DNA from: Oscillibacter valericigenes
GTDB lineage: Bacteria > Bacillota > Clostridia > Oscillospirales > Oscillospiraceae
NCBI RefSeq assembly: GCF_021531915.1
Contig: NZ_JAFBIV010000003.1
Span: 124,001 to 188,000, forward strand
Reading direction: 5' to 3'
Length of the DNA stretch: 64,000 nucleotides
The notes beneath the pieces are model-generated. The model saw nothing but the letters and a program-made list of their open reading frames with translations. It did no database searches and had not been told where the DNA came from. Below are positions 41,242 to 49,550 of the stretch, piece by piece. Position 1 is the stretch's first letter. Each line of letters begins with the position of its first letter. Position numbers and translations under genes: made by a program.

Positions 41242-42390
41242 ATGGAGACGGAAAAGCTATACTATCAAGACCCATTCATGGGGGAATTCACCGCCACGGT
41301 CCTGGCCTGTGAGGCCGGGAAAACCGGCTTCCAGGTGGTTCTGGACCGCACGGCCTTTTACCCGGAGGGCGGCGGCCAGCCTGCGGACCACGGCACTCTG
41401 GGCGGTTCCAACGTCACCGACGTCCACGAAAAGGACGGGGTCATTTTCCACACCTGCGACCAGGCTGTGGAAATTGGGGAGACTGTCACCGGGCGCATCG
41501 ACTGGGCCCGCCGCTTTGACCACATGCAGCAGCACTCCGGCGAGCACATCATCTCCGGCATTCTCTGCGCCGATTACCACTGCGACAACGTGGGCTTCCA
41601 CCTGGGCGCCGACACCGTCACCATTGACTACAACGCCGACATCTCCTGGGATCAGGCTCTGGACGCCCAGCGCAAGGCCAACGAGGTCATCTGGGCCGAT
41701 CAGGCGACGGAGATCGCCTATCCCTCCCCCCAGGAGCTGGCGACTCTGGACTACCGCAGCAAGAAGGAGCTGACCGGGAAAGTCCGCATCGTCACCTTCC
41801 CGGAGGCGGACTGCTGCGCCTGCTGCGGCACCCATGTTCTGCGGGCGGGACAAGTCGGCATCATCAAGGTCCTGTCCTGCCAGAAGTTCCGGGAGGGCGT
41901 CCGCCTGGAAATTCTGTGCGGCAAACGGGCCCTGGACTACCTGTGCCGGACCTACGACCAGGCCAGGGCCATCGGCCAGCAGCTCTCCGTCAAGCCCCAG
42001 GATACCCTGGCCGCCGTGGAGCGGCTGGAGGCGGAACTGTCCGCCGCCAAAGTCCGCATGGCCCAGCTGGAGGAGGCAGTCTTTGAATCCATGGCCCGGG
42101 ACAACGAGGGCCGGGGCGACGTGGTACTGTTCCAGCCCCCCATGAAGGGCGACAGCGTGCGGAAGCTGGCAGACGCTGTGGCAAAGCGCTGCGGCGGTCT
42201 GGCGGCGGTGTTCGCCGGGGAGGACGGGCAGTACGCCTACGCCCTGGTGAGAGCCGACGGCACTGACATTGCCCCTCTGGTAAAGGACCTGAACAAAGCC
42301 CTGAACGGTCGGGGCGGCGGCCGGGGCGGCTTCGCCCAGGGCAGCGTGCAGACGGACCGGGCGGCCATTGAAGTATTTTTCAGCAAGTGA
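41242..42390 (+). CDS. alanyl-tRNA editing protein (AlaX type) with DHHA1 domain
   Basis: The 382-residue protein matches the editing half of AlaRS: RTAFYPEGGGQPADHGTL near the start, zinc motif HSGEH (His98, His102), a second CxxxH-type element in CCACCGTH near 192-199, and a C-terminal DHHA1 domain (ending in GRGGGRGGFAQGSV). It should clear mischarged Ser- or Gly-tRNA-Ala. A typical AlaX-L protein lacks the aminoacylation core, as here. It is followed by a small DUF6881-like gene after 10 bases. Confidence 0.93.
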   Translation: METEKLYYQDPFMGEFTATVLACEAGKTGFQVVLDRTAFYPEGGGQPADHGTLGGSNVTDVHEKDGVIFHTCDQAVEIGETVTGRIDWARRFDHMQQHSGEHIISGILCADYHCDNVGFHLGADTVTIDYNADISWDQALDAQRKANEVIWADQATEIAYPSPQELATLDYRSKKELTGKVRIVTFPEADCCACCGTHVLRAGQVGIIKVLSCQKFREGVRLEILCGKRALDYLCRTYDQARAIGQQLSVKPQDTLAAVERLEAELSAAKVRMAQLEEAVFESMARDNEGRGDVVLFQPPMKGDSVRKLADAVAKRCGGLAAVFAGEDGQYAYALVRADGTDIAPLVKDLNKALNGRGGGRGGFAQGSVQTDRAAIEVFFSK

Positions 42391-42400
42391 GGAGAACGCT

Positions 42401-42676
42401 ATGCAGTATTATATGATCGAATGGGACCACGAGGAAGAGGACGAGCCCTGGAAGCTGTATCTGGAGCTGGACAGCCGGGGCTGCCCCCGGCGGAAGGTAG
42501 AGGTCTTCCGGGTGGGTGTGTATCAGTCCTTTGATGACCTGGACGAGCCCCCCACGGATCCCCGCCAGGCGGCCGGGTCCGAGGGCAATGTGACGGCCCT
42601 GAACCGGGTGCAGTTTGACGATGTCTGGGAGCAGAGCCGCCAGATGCCCGATGGCTTCATGGGTATGTTCTTCTGA
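42401..42676 (+). CDS. small DUF6881-like protein
   Basis: The 91-residue acidic protein (MQYYMIEWDHEEEDEPWKLY, then LDSRGCPRRKVEVFRVG) has the pattern of DUF6881, in which a short beta-rich protein begins with a W-x-H-x-x-x-(D/E)EP motif. Some members occur as immunity proteins in toxin loci, but no toxin is adjacent here. ATG 42401 follows GAGGAG. It is probably co-transcribed with the AlaX gene and ends at a strong terminator. Confidence 0.65.
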   Translation: MQYYMIEWDHEEEDEPWKLYLELDSRGCPRRKVEVFRVGVYQSFDDLDEPPTDPRQAAGSEGNVTALNRVQFDDVWEQSRQMPDGFMGMFF

Positions 42677-42683
42677 AGAAAGC

Positions 42684-42716
42684 ACGGCCCCGGGACGATG
42701 TCCCGGGGCCGTTTTA
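42684..42716 (+). terminator. terminator after the AlaX unit
   Basis: A 13-bp stem ACGGCCCCGGGAC / GTCCCGGGGCCGT (42684-42696/42700-42712), GAT loop, then TTTT. It lies between converging genes. Confidence 0.92.
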
Positions 42717-42733
42717 CATTGATGTATGGGATG

Positions 42734-44167
42734 TCACACCACCAGGAAGAACTTGATGAGGAACAGCGCCGAAATGACATATGTCAGGGCGGACACGTCC
42801 TTGGCCTTGCCGGAGAAGACCTTGATGACGGTGTAGGAGATCAGGCCCAGGCCGATGGCGTGGCCGATGGAACCGGAGATGGGCATACCGATCAGCATGA
42901 GGGACACGGGCAGCATCTGGTCCATGTCGCTGAAATCCACGTTCTTCAGGCCCATCAGCATCAGGACGCCCACGTAGATCAGCGCTGCGGAGGTAGCGGC
43001 TGCCGGAATGATGGCGGCGATGGGGGCGATGAACATGCAAGCCAGGAACAGCACGCCGGTGGTCAGGGCCGTCAGGCCGGTGCGGCCGCCGGCCTCCACG
43101 CCGGAGGCGGACTCCACGAAGGTGGTGACGGTGGAGGTGCCGGTGCAGGCGCCGGCCACAGTGCCGATAGCGTCGGACAGCAGGGCCTGCTTCATGTTAG
43201 GCATGTTGCCCTCCGCATCCACCATGCCGGCCCGGGACGCGGTACCCACCAGGGTGCCAATGGTGTCGAACATGTCGATCATGCAGAAGGTGATGACCAG
43301 GGTGATGACGGTGAACCAACCCACCTGCAGCAGGCCGGCAAAGTTGAACTTGAACAGAGTGGTCTGGGCCATATCGGCGAAGGGCGGCGCGAAGGAAGCG
43401 GTCGCCAGAGAGGCGAAGGGATTGATGCCCAGGAACAGGGCTTCACCGGCCCAATAGACCACAGACGCCACCAGCATACCCAGCAGCACGGCGGCCTTGA
43501 TGCCCTTCTTCGCCAGGATCACCATGACGAACAGGCCCACAAACATGGTGATGACCGTCAGCAGCATGGCGTGGTAGCCCGCGTCACCCATGGAGCCCTT
43601 GATGACACTGGGCGTCAGGGCGCCGAAGAAGTCCCGCATCACATAGAAGGGAGCAGCAAAGCCGTTGCCCTCGCAGTAGATGCCCGCGTTGGAACCCAGG
43701 CCGATATTCATCAGCATGATGCCGATGGCGGGGGCGATACCCAGGCGGACACCCAGGGGGATGGCCTCCACGATCTTCTCACGAATGTTCAGGATGGACA
43801 GGGCGATGAACACGATACCCTCAATGAGAATGATGATCAGGGCCGCCTGGAAGCTCTCCACATAGGTCATGCCCGTCAGGCCCACGATGTTGGTGACCAC
43901 CACGGCAAAGAAGCTGTTCAGGCCCATGCCGGGGGCCAGGGCAAAGGGCTTGTTGGCCAGGAAGGCCATGCAGAACATGGCGATGGCGGAGGCGATGCAG
44001 GTGGCCATGAACACGCCGTTCCACAGCTGGGAACCCACATCAAAGTTGGTCAGCAGGTTGGGGTTCAGGGCGATGATATAGGCCATGGTCATGAAGGTGG
44101 TGAGACCCGCCAGGATCTCGGTACGGACAGAAGTTCCGTTCTCTTTGAGTCGAAAGATTTTCTCCAT
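42734..44167 (-). CDS. NCS2 family purine permease (AzgA/PbuG-like)
   Basis: A 477-residue transporter with about 13 or 14 membrane segments and the AzgA-type signatures: TEILAGLTTFMTMAYIIALNP, LAPGMGLNSFFA, a GLGSNAGIYCE loop, and DMFDTIGTLVGTASRAGM with GTSTVTTFVESASGVEAGGRTGLTAL. These carry adenine, guanine or hypoxanthine with protons. ATG 44167 follows GGGAG. The promoter lies within 100 bases and overlaps a palindrome; no purine riboswitch is present. Confidence 0.93.
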   Translation of the reverse strand: MEKIFRLKENGTSVRTEILAGLTTFMTMAYIIALNPNLLTNFDVGSQLWNGVFMATCIASAIAMFCMAFLANKPFALAPGMGLNSFFAVVVTNIVGLTGMTYVESFQAALIIILIEGIVFIALSILNIREKIVEAIPLGVRLGIAPAIGIMLMNIGLGSNAGIYCEGNGFAAPFYVMRDFFGALTPSVIKGSMGDAGYHAMLLTVITMFVGLFVMVILAKKGIKAAVLLGMLVASVVYWAGEALFLGINPFASLATASFAPPFADMAQTTLFKFNFAGLLQVGWFTVITLVITFCMIDMFDTIGTLVGTASRAGMVDAEGNMPNMKQALLSDAIGTVAGACTGTSTVTTFVESASGVEAGGRTGLTALTTGVLFLACMFIAPIAAIIPAAATSAALIYVGVLMLMGLKNVDFSDMDQMLPVSLMLIGMPISGSIGHAIGLGLISYTVIKVFSGKAKDVSALTYVISALFLIKFFLVV

Positions 44168-44227
44168 ACTCTCCCTCTTTTCTCCGTTTTCTCTCCATAT
44201 CAAACAAATTTTCATGAAGGAAAACAG

Positions 44228-44252
44228 TTTTTGTATCCTTATGATACAAAAA
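44228..44252. promoter_or_regulatory. palindrome over the NCS2 permease promoter
   Basis: TTTTTGTATC / GATACAAAAA (44228-44237/44243-44252), a perfect 10-bp inverted repeat with a CTTAT centre. It covers the -10 of the minus-strand promoter, so it is probably an operator. A second palindrome, AAAAAGGTCGACCTTTTT, lies at 44295-44312. Confidence 0.6.
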
Positions 44253-44269
44253 GACGGGCAGAATTACAA
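44241..44269 (-). promoter_or_regulatory. NCS2 permease promoter
   Basis: On the minus strand TTGTAA (44269-44264), 17 bases, TATCAT (44246-44241). The transcript starts about 65-70 bases before the start codon. Confidence 0.65.
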
Positions 44270-44323
44270 GTATTCCCGCTGAAATACACCGCAGAAAAAG
44301 GTCGACCTTTTTTGGTGAATATC

Positions 44324-44356
44324 ACAAAACAGGGGGCACGCATAGCGTGCCCCCTG
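44324..44356 (-). terminator. terminator of the LTA-synthase-like gene
   Basis: CAGGGGGCACGC / GCGTGCCCCCTG (44330-44341/44345-44356) with ATA loop. Read on the minus strand it follows the stop by 14 bases and ends in TTTTGTG. Confidence 0.88.
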
Positions 44357-44370
44357 TCCTTTCGAATGAT

Positions 44371-46218
44371 TCAATAGCGGAAATGGGTGCCATAGTAGTA
44401 TTCCAGAGCCTTGTAGGTCTCAAGGGCCTTCTGTCCGGCTTCGTCCAGGGTCTCGGTGAACTGCCCGTCCTGCACGTATCCCCCCACCGTGGTCACGGCA
44501 GGGATGACCTGCCATACATCCGTAGTGGCCTGGGTCCAGGCGTTACCCTCCCAGCCGCACAGGTCAAAGAGCAGATTCATCAGGAAGCAGGAGGACACAT
44601 CCGGCCCCTCCCCCACGAAGTCCTTGCCCAGTGCTTTTTTGGCGGCGTCGTTGGCCCAGAGGAAATACCGGGTGCCGTAGTAGTTATAGAAGCCCTCCTC
44701 CGTGGAGGTGTTCAGATTGATCCCCAGCTCCTGATAGGCGGAGTTTCCGTCCCCGAGCCAAGGCTTGTGATCCCCGAAGCCCACCACGACCACAGGCCGC
44801 TCCTCGACGGCGAAGTCATCCAGCAGCTTGCGCAGCTGCTCCGCCGTGTCGGACACAGAGCCCAGATAGTTATCCACAATGTTGGTGGTAGCTGTGGAAT
44901 ACCGGCCGTCGGTGTAGTGCATGCCCCGCCATACGCTCTCCGTGTCGTATGGCCCATGGCCCTGATAGGTCACGTTGAAAGAGAAGTAGGGCTTTCCCTC
45001 CCCGTCCCGGTTTTCCTCATACAGCCTGAAAATCTCCGGAAAGAGCACATTGTCCGTGGCGATACCGCCGGTGTACAGGTCGCTGTACCGGTTTTCGTAG
45101 TAATAATACGTGGGAATGCCCAGATAACCGTTGACGTTCTGGCGGTTGTAGAACCAGGCGTAGCTGGGGTGACTGCCCTCCACGGTGTAGCCCTGGTCCT
45201 GGAAATACCAGCCGTAGGAATTGGTGTTGACCCGGTAGTTCCACTGGTCCGCGAAGCCCGTCAGCACCGCCCGCTCCGTGTTCACCGTGCCGCCGGCAAA
45301 AATGTTGGTCAGCAGGTTGCCGGTATAGCTCTCGGCCTCGATCTCATGGTAAACCTCGTAGGCCTTCTCAAAGTCAATACCTTCAACGCCCTCAAACCGG
45401 GAGAAATCGGCAAAGGCCTCCAATTGCAGAACGATCACATCCACCTGCTTCTCCGCCGGAATGTCGGCGTCCTCATAGGAGGCCAGCAAGGCCGCCGTCT
45501 CCCGCTGGTTGTAGCCCGCCGGGGCCTTGATGGTGCCGGTGGTGGCGCTGTGGAGGAAGGGATAGACGAAGCCCTTGGAGAAATACACCTGGGTAGAGGA
45601 CCAGCGGTTGATATAATCGTAATTCTGTGTCTTGGCGTTATAAATGTTTTTGTCGGCGCAGAGCTTCCAGACAGGAACACACAGCAGCACCCCCGCCAGC
45701 AGCAGCGGCAGGCGGGCCTTCCACCGGAGCCGTCCCCGTACCAGGAACCACAGGAACACCGTTCCGAAGATCAGGCACAGCAACCCGAACCACACCCGCT
45801 TGTCGGGAGTCAGGTCGTAGTTGGCGGTGAGGGCAATGGAACCTGCCTCCCGGATGTGGCGGATATCCTCGAACATCAGGGGATCGTCCCGGAACCGCAG
45901 CTTATAATAGTTACCCAAGGAGAAGCCCCAGACCACCACCCCGGTGATGAGAAAGGCCAGCCAGGGCCGCCCCACCAGGAAATACACCAGAAACAGCCCC
46001 AGCACCACCGGCAGAATGTTCAGCACCGCGATGAGGGGATGCTGGAAATAGCTTTTCATCAGGATATCGGGGTAGTCACCGTAAGCGAAGAACAGGGACA
46101 GCCCCCCCAGACACAGGCCCGCCAGCAGCAGGACCAGTCCGTTCCAAAGCCAGAAGGCCGCTTTCTTTCCTCCTGAAAGTCCGGCGGCTGAGGGTTGGAA
46201 CAGCCAGAAGTTTTTCAA
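44371..46218 (-). CDS. LTA synthase family (sulfatase-fold) membrane protein
   Basis: A 615-residue protein with about five N-terminal membrane helices and a large extracytoplasmic alkaline-phosphatase/sulfatase-fold domain. The nucleophile threonine should be in FAGGTVNTERAVLTG (near 305), and a metal-binding FGDHKPW occurs near 480. The family adds glycerol phosphate or phosphoethanolamine to surface polymers; polyglycerol-phosphate (LTA-like) synthesis is likely but the substrate is not certain. TTG 46218 is chosen because GAGGTG lies six bases upstream; a GTG at 46227 is inside that site. It is 36 bases after the AAA gene and likely co-transcribed. Confidence 0.9.
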   Translation of the reverse strand: MKNFWLFQPSAAGLSGGKKAAFWLWNGLVLLLAGLCLGGLSLFFAYGDYPDILMKSYFQHPLIAVLNILPVVLGLFLVYFLVGRPWLAFLITGVVVWGFSLGNYYKLRFRDDPLMFEDIRHIREAGSIALTANYDLTPDKRVWFGLLCLIFGTVFLWFLVRGRLRWKARLPLLLAGVLLCVPVWKLCADKNIYNAKTQNYDYINRWSSTQVYFSKGFVYPFLHSATTGTIKAPAGYNQRETAALLASYEDADIPAEKQVDVIVLQLEAFADFSRFEGVEGIDFEKAYEVYHEIEAESYTGNLLTNIFAGGTVNTERAVLTGFADQWNYRVNTNSYGWYFQDQGYTVEGSHPSYAWFYNRQNVNGYLGIPTYYYYENRYSDLYTGGIATDNVLFPEIFRLYEENRDGEGKPYFSFNVTYQGHGPYDTESVWRGMHYTDGRYSTATTNIVDNYLGSVSDTAEQLRKLLDDFAVEERPVVVVGFGDHKPWLGDGNSAYQELGINLNTSTEEGFYNYYGTRYFLWANDAAKKALGKDFVGEGPDVSSCFLMNLLFDLCGWEGNAWTQATTDVWQVIPAVTTVGGYVQDGQFTETLDEAGQKALETYKALEYYYGTHFRY

Positions 46219-46254
46219 ACAGGTCACCTCTTTTGTGGAAAACTAGGGCATTTT

Positions 46255-47130
46255 TCAGAAATCACACGCATGGGACTTGAAAAAGTCGTAAAAGGTCCGG
46301 ACGTTTTCCACCTCCGTCCAGCGGCAGGTGGAGACCGGGGTCCGGTCCAGGTCGTAAATGCGGGCGCCCTTCAAGGCCAGCAGGAAGGGCGAGTGGGTGG
46401 CGATGACGAACTGGCAGCCGTAAAACCGGGCGGAATCCTCCAGAAACCGGGCCAGCTCCAGCTGCAGCCGGGCGGACAGACTGTTTTCCGGCTCGTCCAG
46501 CAGGTAGAGACCATTCTCCTGAATGTGGCGGGTGAAGTATAAAAAACCGCTCTCGCCGTTGGACTTGCCGGGCACGTCCCGCATCAGCTGGTCATTCACA
46601 TAGCGGGAGCCGGTGTGCCGCTGGGCATCCACCACCTTCCGCAGCTCGTCCAGGTCCTCCAGAGACCGCATCTGCATGCGGGAATACCGCTTGTCCATGT
46701 ACTCGGACAGCAGCTCCCGCCGTCTGGTCTCAATGTTCTCGTTCATACAGCGAAAATCCAGCAGATAGTCGAAGACGTCGTCGCTGGTGATGACCCGGCT
46801 GTTGGCCAGGACTTCCCGGTCAAAGGTGCGGGTGGTCTCCGCCCGGCACAGATCCAGATAAGCGCCGTAAAAGGAGCTGCGGTTGAACACCGCCCCCCGC
46901 TGCAGCGCCAGCTTTTCGCCGATCAGGTTCAGCAGGGTGGTCTTGCCGCTGCCGTTTCCGCCGCAGAAAATGGTGATAGGTTCAAACTCCAGTTTTGGAA
47001 TGCCCTTGTTCTGAAAAATGCCGAAGGGATAGCGGCTGCCGTAGCAGGTGCGCCTGTTTTCCGGGTCCTTCTCCAGAAAGGTCCACTCCCGGCACTCATC
47101 AGGCAGGGAAAACGTCTGTAAATACAGCAA
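46255..47130 (-). CDS. AAA-family ATPase (SMC/OLD-like, standalone)
   Basis: This 291-residue protein has Walker A GGNGSGKTT near residue 58, and a C-terminal YLLDEPENSLS (signature/Walker B) followed by FVIATHSPFL (switch His). That is the compact ABC-type ATPase fold seen in RecF/OLD-like and YbhA-like proteins, with no nuclease domain. Its role is unknown. TTG 47130 is chosen because GGAGGAG lies six bases upstream; the frame is open further but without a ribosome site. It is followed by the LTA-synthase-like gene. Confidence 0.8.
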   Translation of the reverse strand: MLYLQTFSLPDECREWTFLEKDPENRRTCYGSRYPFGIFQNKGIPKLEFEPITIFCGGNGSGKTTLLNLIGEKLALQRGAVFNRSSFYGAYLDLCRAETTRTFDREVLANSRVITSDDVFDYLLDFRCMNENIETRRRELLSEYMDKRYSRMQMRSLEDLDELRKVVDAQRHTGSRYVNDQLMRDVPGKSNGESGFLYFTRHIQENGLYLLDEPENSLSARLQLELARFLEDSARFYGCQFVIATHSPFLLALKGARIYDLDRTPVSTCRWTEVENVRTFYDFFKSHACDF

Positions 47131-47194
47131 CCATCTCTCCTCCCTTCTTTTTTCCGATTTTACCACAACTATCCCCAAAAAGCGTGAACTTTGT

Positions 47195-47226
47195 GAAAAC
47201 AGGGCGGGTGAAACACCCGCCCTGTT
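47195..47226 (-). terminator. glyS terminator
   Basis: A perfect 13-bp stem AACAGGGCGGGTG / CACCCGCCCTGTT (47198-47210/47214-47226). On the minus strand it follows glyS by 10 bases and ends in TTTTC. Confidence 0.88.
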
Positions 47227-47235
47227 GGGTCATTC

Positions 47236-48657
47236 TTAATAAGCCAGCTTCTCAGTCAGATAGGCCTTCAGCTCGCTGATGGGAATACGCACCTGCTCCA
47301 TGGTGTCGCGGTCACGGACGGTGACGCAGTTGTCGCCTTCCTTCTCGGCGTCGCCCACGGTGTCGAAGTCCACGGTGACGCAGTAGGGCGTGCCGATCTC
47401 GTCCTCACGGCGATAGCGCTTGCCGATGGAACCGGTCTCATCGAAGTCCACCATCCACTCCTTGCTGAGCTCGGCCTGGATCTCGCGGGCCTTGTCGCTG
47501 AGCTTCTTGCTCAGCGGCAGGACGGCCACCTTGAAGGGGGCCAGAGCGGGATGGAAGTGCATGACCACGCGGACGTCGTTCTTGGCCTCGTCCACGACCT
47601 CCTCGTCGTAGGCCTCCACCAGGAAGGCCAGCACCACACGGTCGGCGCCCAGGGAGGGCTCCACCACGTAGGGGATATAGTGCTCATTGGTCTCCTGGTC
47701 GAAGTAGGTCATATCCACGCCGGAGGTGTTCTGGTGCTGGGTCAGGTCGTAGTCGGTGCGGTCTGCCACGCCCCACAGCTCGCCCCAGCCGAAGGGGAAC
47801 ATGAACTCGAAGTCGGTGGTGGCCTTGGAGTAGAAGCACAGCTCCTCGGGGTCGTGGTCCCGCAGGCGCAGGTTCTCGTCCTTCATGTTCAGGTTCAGCA
47901 GCCACTCATGGCAGAAGTTCCGCCAGTAGTTGAACCACTCCAGGTCGGTGCCGGGCTTGCAGAAGAACTCCAGCTCCATCTGCTCGAACTCGCGGGTACG
48001 GAAGGTGAAGTTACCCGGGGTGATCTCGTTGCGGAAGGACTTGCCGATCTGGCAGACGCCGAAGGGCAGCTTGCGGCGGGTGGTGCGCTGGACGTTGTTG
48101 AAGTTCACGAAGATGCCCTGGGCGGTCTCGGGACGGAGGTAGACCGTATTCTTGGCGTCCTCGGTGACACCCTGGAAGGTCTTGAACATCAGGTTGAACT
48201 GACGGATATCGGTGAAGTTGTGCTTGCCGCAGGTGGGGCAGGGCACGTTATGGTCCTCGATGAAAGCAGCCATCTCCTCCTGGGAGAATGCGTCGATGGG
48301 CTTTTCCAGGGTGATGTTCTGCTCAGCGCAGAAGTCCTCGATCAGCTTGTCGGCACGGAAACGCTCCTTGCACTCCTTGCAGTCCATGAGGGGATCGGAG
48401 AAGCCGCCCAGATGGCCGGAGGCCACCCAGGTCTGGGGGTTCATCAGAATGGCGGCGTCCTGGCCCACGTTATAGGGGTTCTCCTGGACGAACTTCTTCC
48501 ACCAGGCCTTCTTCACGTTGTTCTTCAGCTCCACACCCAGAGGGCCGTAGTCCCAGGTGTTGGCCAGGCCGCCGTAGATCTCGCTGCCTGCGAAGATGAA
48601 GCCGCGGTTCTTGCACAGAGCCACGATCTTTTCCATGGTCTTTTCGGTGTTTTTCAT
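47236..48657 (-). CDS. glyS: glycyl-tRNA synthetase, dimeric (eukaryote/archaea-like) class
   Basis: The 473-residue enzyme is the single-chain alpha2 type: [26 protein letters not shown] at the start, motif 1 and 2 ([38 protein letters not shown]) and motif 3 ([15 protein letters not shown]), then the anticodon domain. A CxxC pair ([18 protein letters not shown]) suggests a zinc site. It charges tRNA-Gly. Expression is controlled by the T-box leader just upstream. Confidence 0.97.
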   Translation of the reverse strand: MKNTEKTMEKIVALCKNRGFIFAGSEIYGGLANTWDYGPLGVELKNNVKKAWWKKFVQENPYNVGQDAAILMNPQTWVASGHLGGFSDPLMDCKECKERFRADKLIEDFCAEQNITLEKPIDAFSQEEMAAFIEDHNVPCPTCGKHNFTDIRQFNLMFKTFQGVTEDAKNTVYLRPETAQGIFVNFNNVQRTTRRKLPFGVCQIGKSFRNEITPGNFTFRTREFEQMELEFFCKPGTDLEWFNYWRNFCHEWLLNLNMKDENLRLRDHDPEELCFYSKATTDFEFMFPFGWGELWGVADRTDYDLTQHQNTSGVDMTYFDQETNEHYIPYVVEPSLGADRVVLAFLVEAYDEEVVDEAKNDVRVVMHFHPALAPFKVAVLPLSKKLSDKAREIQAELSKEWMVDFDETGSIGKRYRREDEIGTPYCVTVDFDTVGDAEKEGDNCVTVRDRDTMEQVRIPISELKAYLTEKLAY

Positions 48658-48689
48658 GTCTTTCGTCTCCTTTTTTGGTTTGGCTCAAG

Positions 48690-48924
48690 ACGTAAAAAAC
48701 GCCCTGAGCCGGTTTTCGGCTCAGGGCGAATCAAAATCGATCCGTGGTTCCACCTGAATTCGTATCTGGCTGATACGCACTCTGTCCCGGTAACGGCGGG
48801 GGCCGGCGGAGCATTTCCGCTCCGCTGCTCAAGGGTGCCTTCTCCCCCTTCCCGACTGAGGCTTTCACCAACCGCCTCTTCTCTGAACCCGGGTGCCGGG
48901 GATACTGTTCCCTGTCAACACAGT
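48690..48924 (-). promoter_or_regulatory. T-box leader of glyS
   Basis: Read on the minus strand: AGAGAAGAGGCGGTTGGTGAAA-type stem I (near 48885), a probable GGC glycine specifier (48839-48837) in GAAGGCAC, the T-box CAGGTGGAACCACGG (48756-48742) and a terminator stem CGCCCTGAGCC / GGCTCAGGGCG (48728-48718/48710-48700) followed by TTTTTTAC. Uncharged tRNA-Gly would stabilise the antiterminator and allow glyS expression. Confidence 0.92.
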
Positions 48925-48930
48925 GTCCAC

Positions 48931-48959
48931 ATTTTAGTATAAAATGTTCTCTATGTCAA
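48931..48959 (-). promoter_or_regulatory. glyS promoter
   Basis: On the minus strand TTGACA (48959-48954), 17 bases, TAAAAT (48936-48931). It begins the T-box transcript. Confidence 0.85.
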
Positions 48960-48972
48960 GGAAAATCCCATA

Positions 48973-49311
48973 TCATGTCCTTTTCAATCGCCATTTCTTC
49001 CGTTTTTCTCTGCGCCTGCTCCAGGATGCACACCGCCTGCAACAACTTTTCCACATAGATCGCCTCCCATGCATCCGCCGCTTCCGCCAGGGACTTTTCA
49101 GAGCATCCTTGCAGACGTTCACCGTCACCCGCAGCAGCCAGCGGCGCAGATGCTCCGGCCCATCGAAGGGCTTTTCCTCCATATACAGCCGCAGAAACAC
49201 CTCCTGCACCGCGTCCTCCGCGTCCTGTGGGACGCCGAACCAGTGCAGGGCCACACGGTATACCATATCCTGATGCTGGGCCACAGCATCCATAAAGGCT
49301 TGTCGTTCCAT
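48973..49311 (-). pseudogene. truncated ECF sigma factor (region 2 only)
   Basis: The 112-residue frame begins like an ECF sigma factor: FMDAVAQHQDMVYRVALHWFGVPQDAEDAVQEVFLRLYME then RRWLLRVTVNVCKDALKSPWRKR, i.e. sigma region 2. After residue 78 the text turns into low-complexity Arg/Cys sequence and no region 4 (promoter -35 recognition) follows. A shifted frame stays open to 48956 but does not encode region 4 either, so this looks like a 3' deletion plus frameshift. Ribosome site and a weak GTGACA-18-TATCAT promoter remain upstream. It could still be a stunted protein, but a working sigma factor is unlikely. Confidence 0.65.
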
Positions 49312-49374
49312 GCCGGTCTCCTGTTTTGAAAGCTTTCATCTATGATACGACGATGGGGACGGTTTTGTCACGAA

Positions 49375-49408
49375 CAGAAAAAAACTGCCCGGAAAACTCC
49401 GGGCAGTT
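49375..49408 (-). terminator. terminator of the rpmH-rnpA-yidD-yidC-jag unit
   Basis: AACTGCCCGG / CCGGGCAGTT (49383-49392/49399-49408). Read on the minus strand it ends in TTTTTTTCTG. Repeat B copy 1 lies between it and the jag stop. Confidence 0.88.
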
Positions 49409-49422
49409 CTCTTGTTCCAATC

Positions 49423-49541
49423 ATTTTCGCCGTGGCATGTACGTGGCGAAAATACCCCGACCTGTGCGCCCTTGGGGCGCACGCACCAGTGACCGACGTC
49501 ACTGGTGGTAGGGGATTCTCAAGGGGGAGCCTGCTCCCCCT
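49423..49541. repeat. four-hairpin repeat, family B, copy 1
   Basis: Four hairpins in a row: ATTTTCGCC/GGCGAAAAT (49423-49431/49445-49453), GTGCGCCC/GGGCGCAC (49464-49471/49475-49482), CACCAGTGAC/GTCACTGGTG (49484-49493/49498-49507) and GGGGGAGC/GCTCCCCC (49523-49530/49533-49540). It sits in the 3' untranslated part of the jag transcript. A second copy is at 51647. Confidence 0.82.
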
Positions 49542-49550
49542 CGAAAGCGC

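Noticed and set aside
44168-44340. A purine riboswitch before the NCS2 permease
   Set aside because: The conserved core segments (TATAA...GGC...GTCTCTAC) are not present; only palindromes are.
49420-49545. The row of short palindromes near jag as a CRISPR array
   Set aside because: The four hairpins differ from each other and are not evenly spaced direct repeats with spacers; the whole block is repeated once at 51647.
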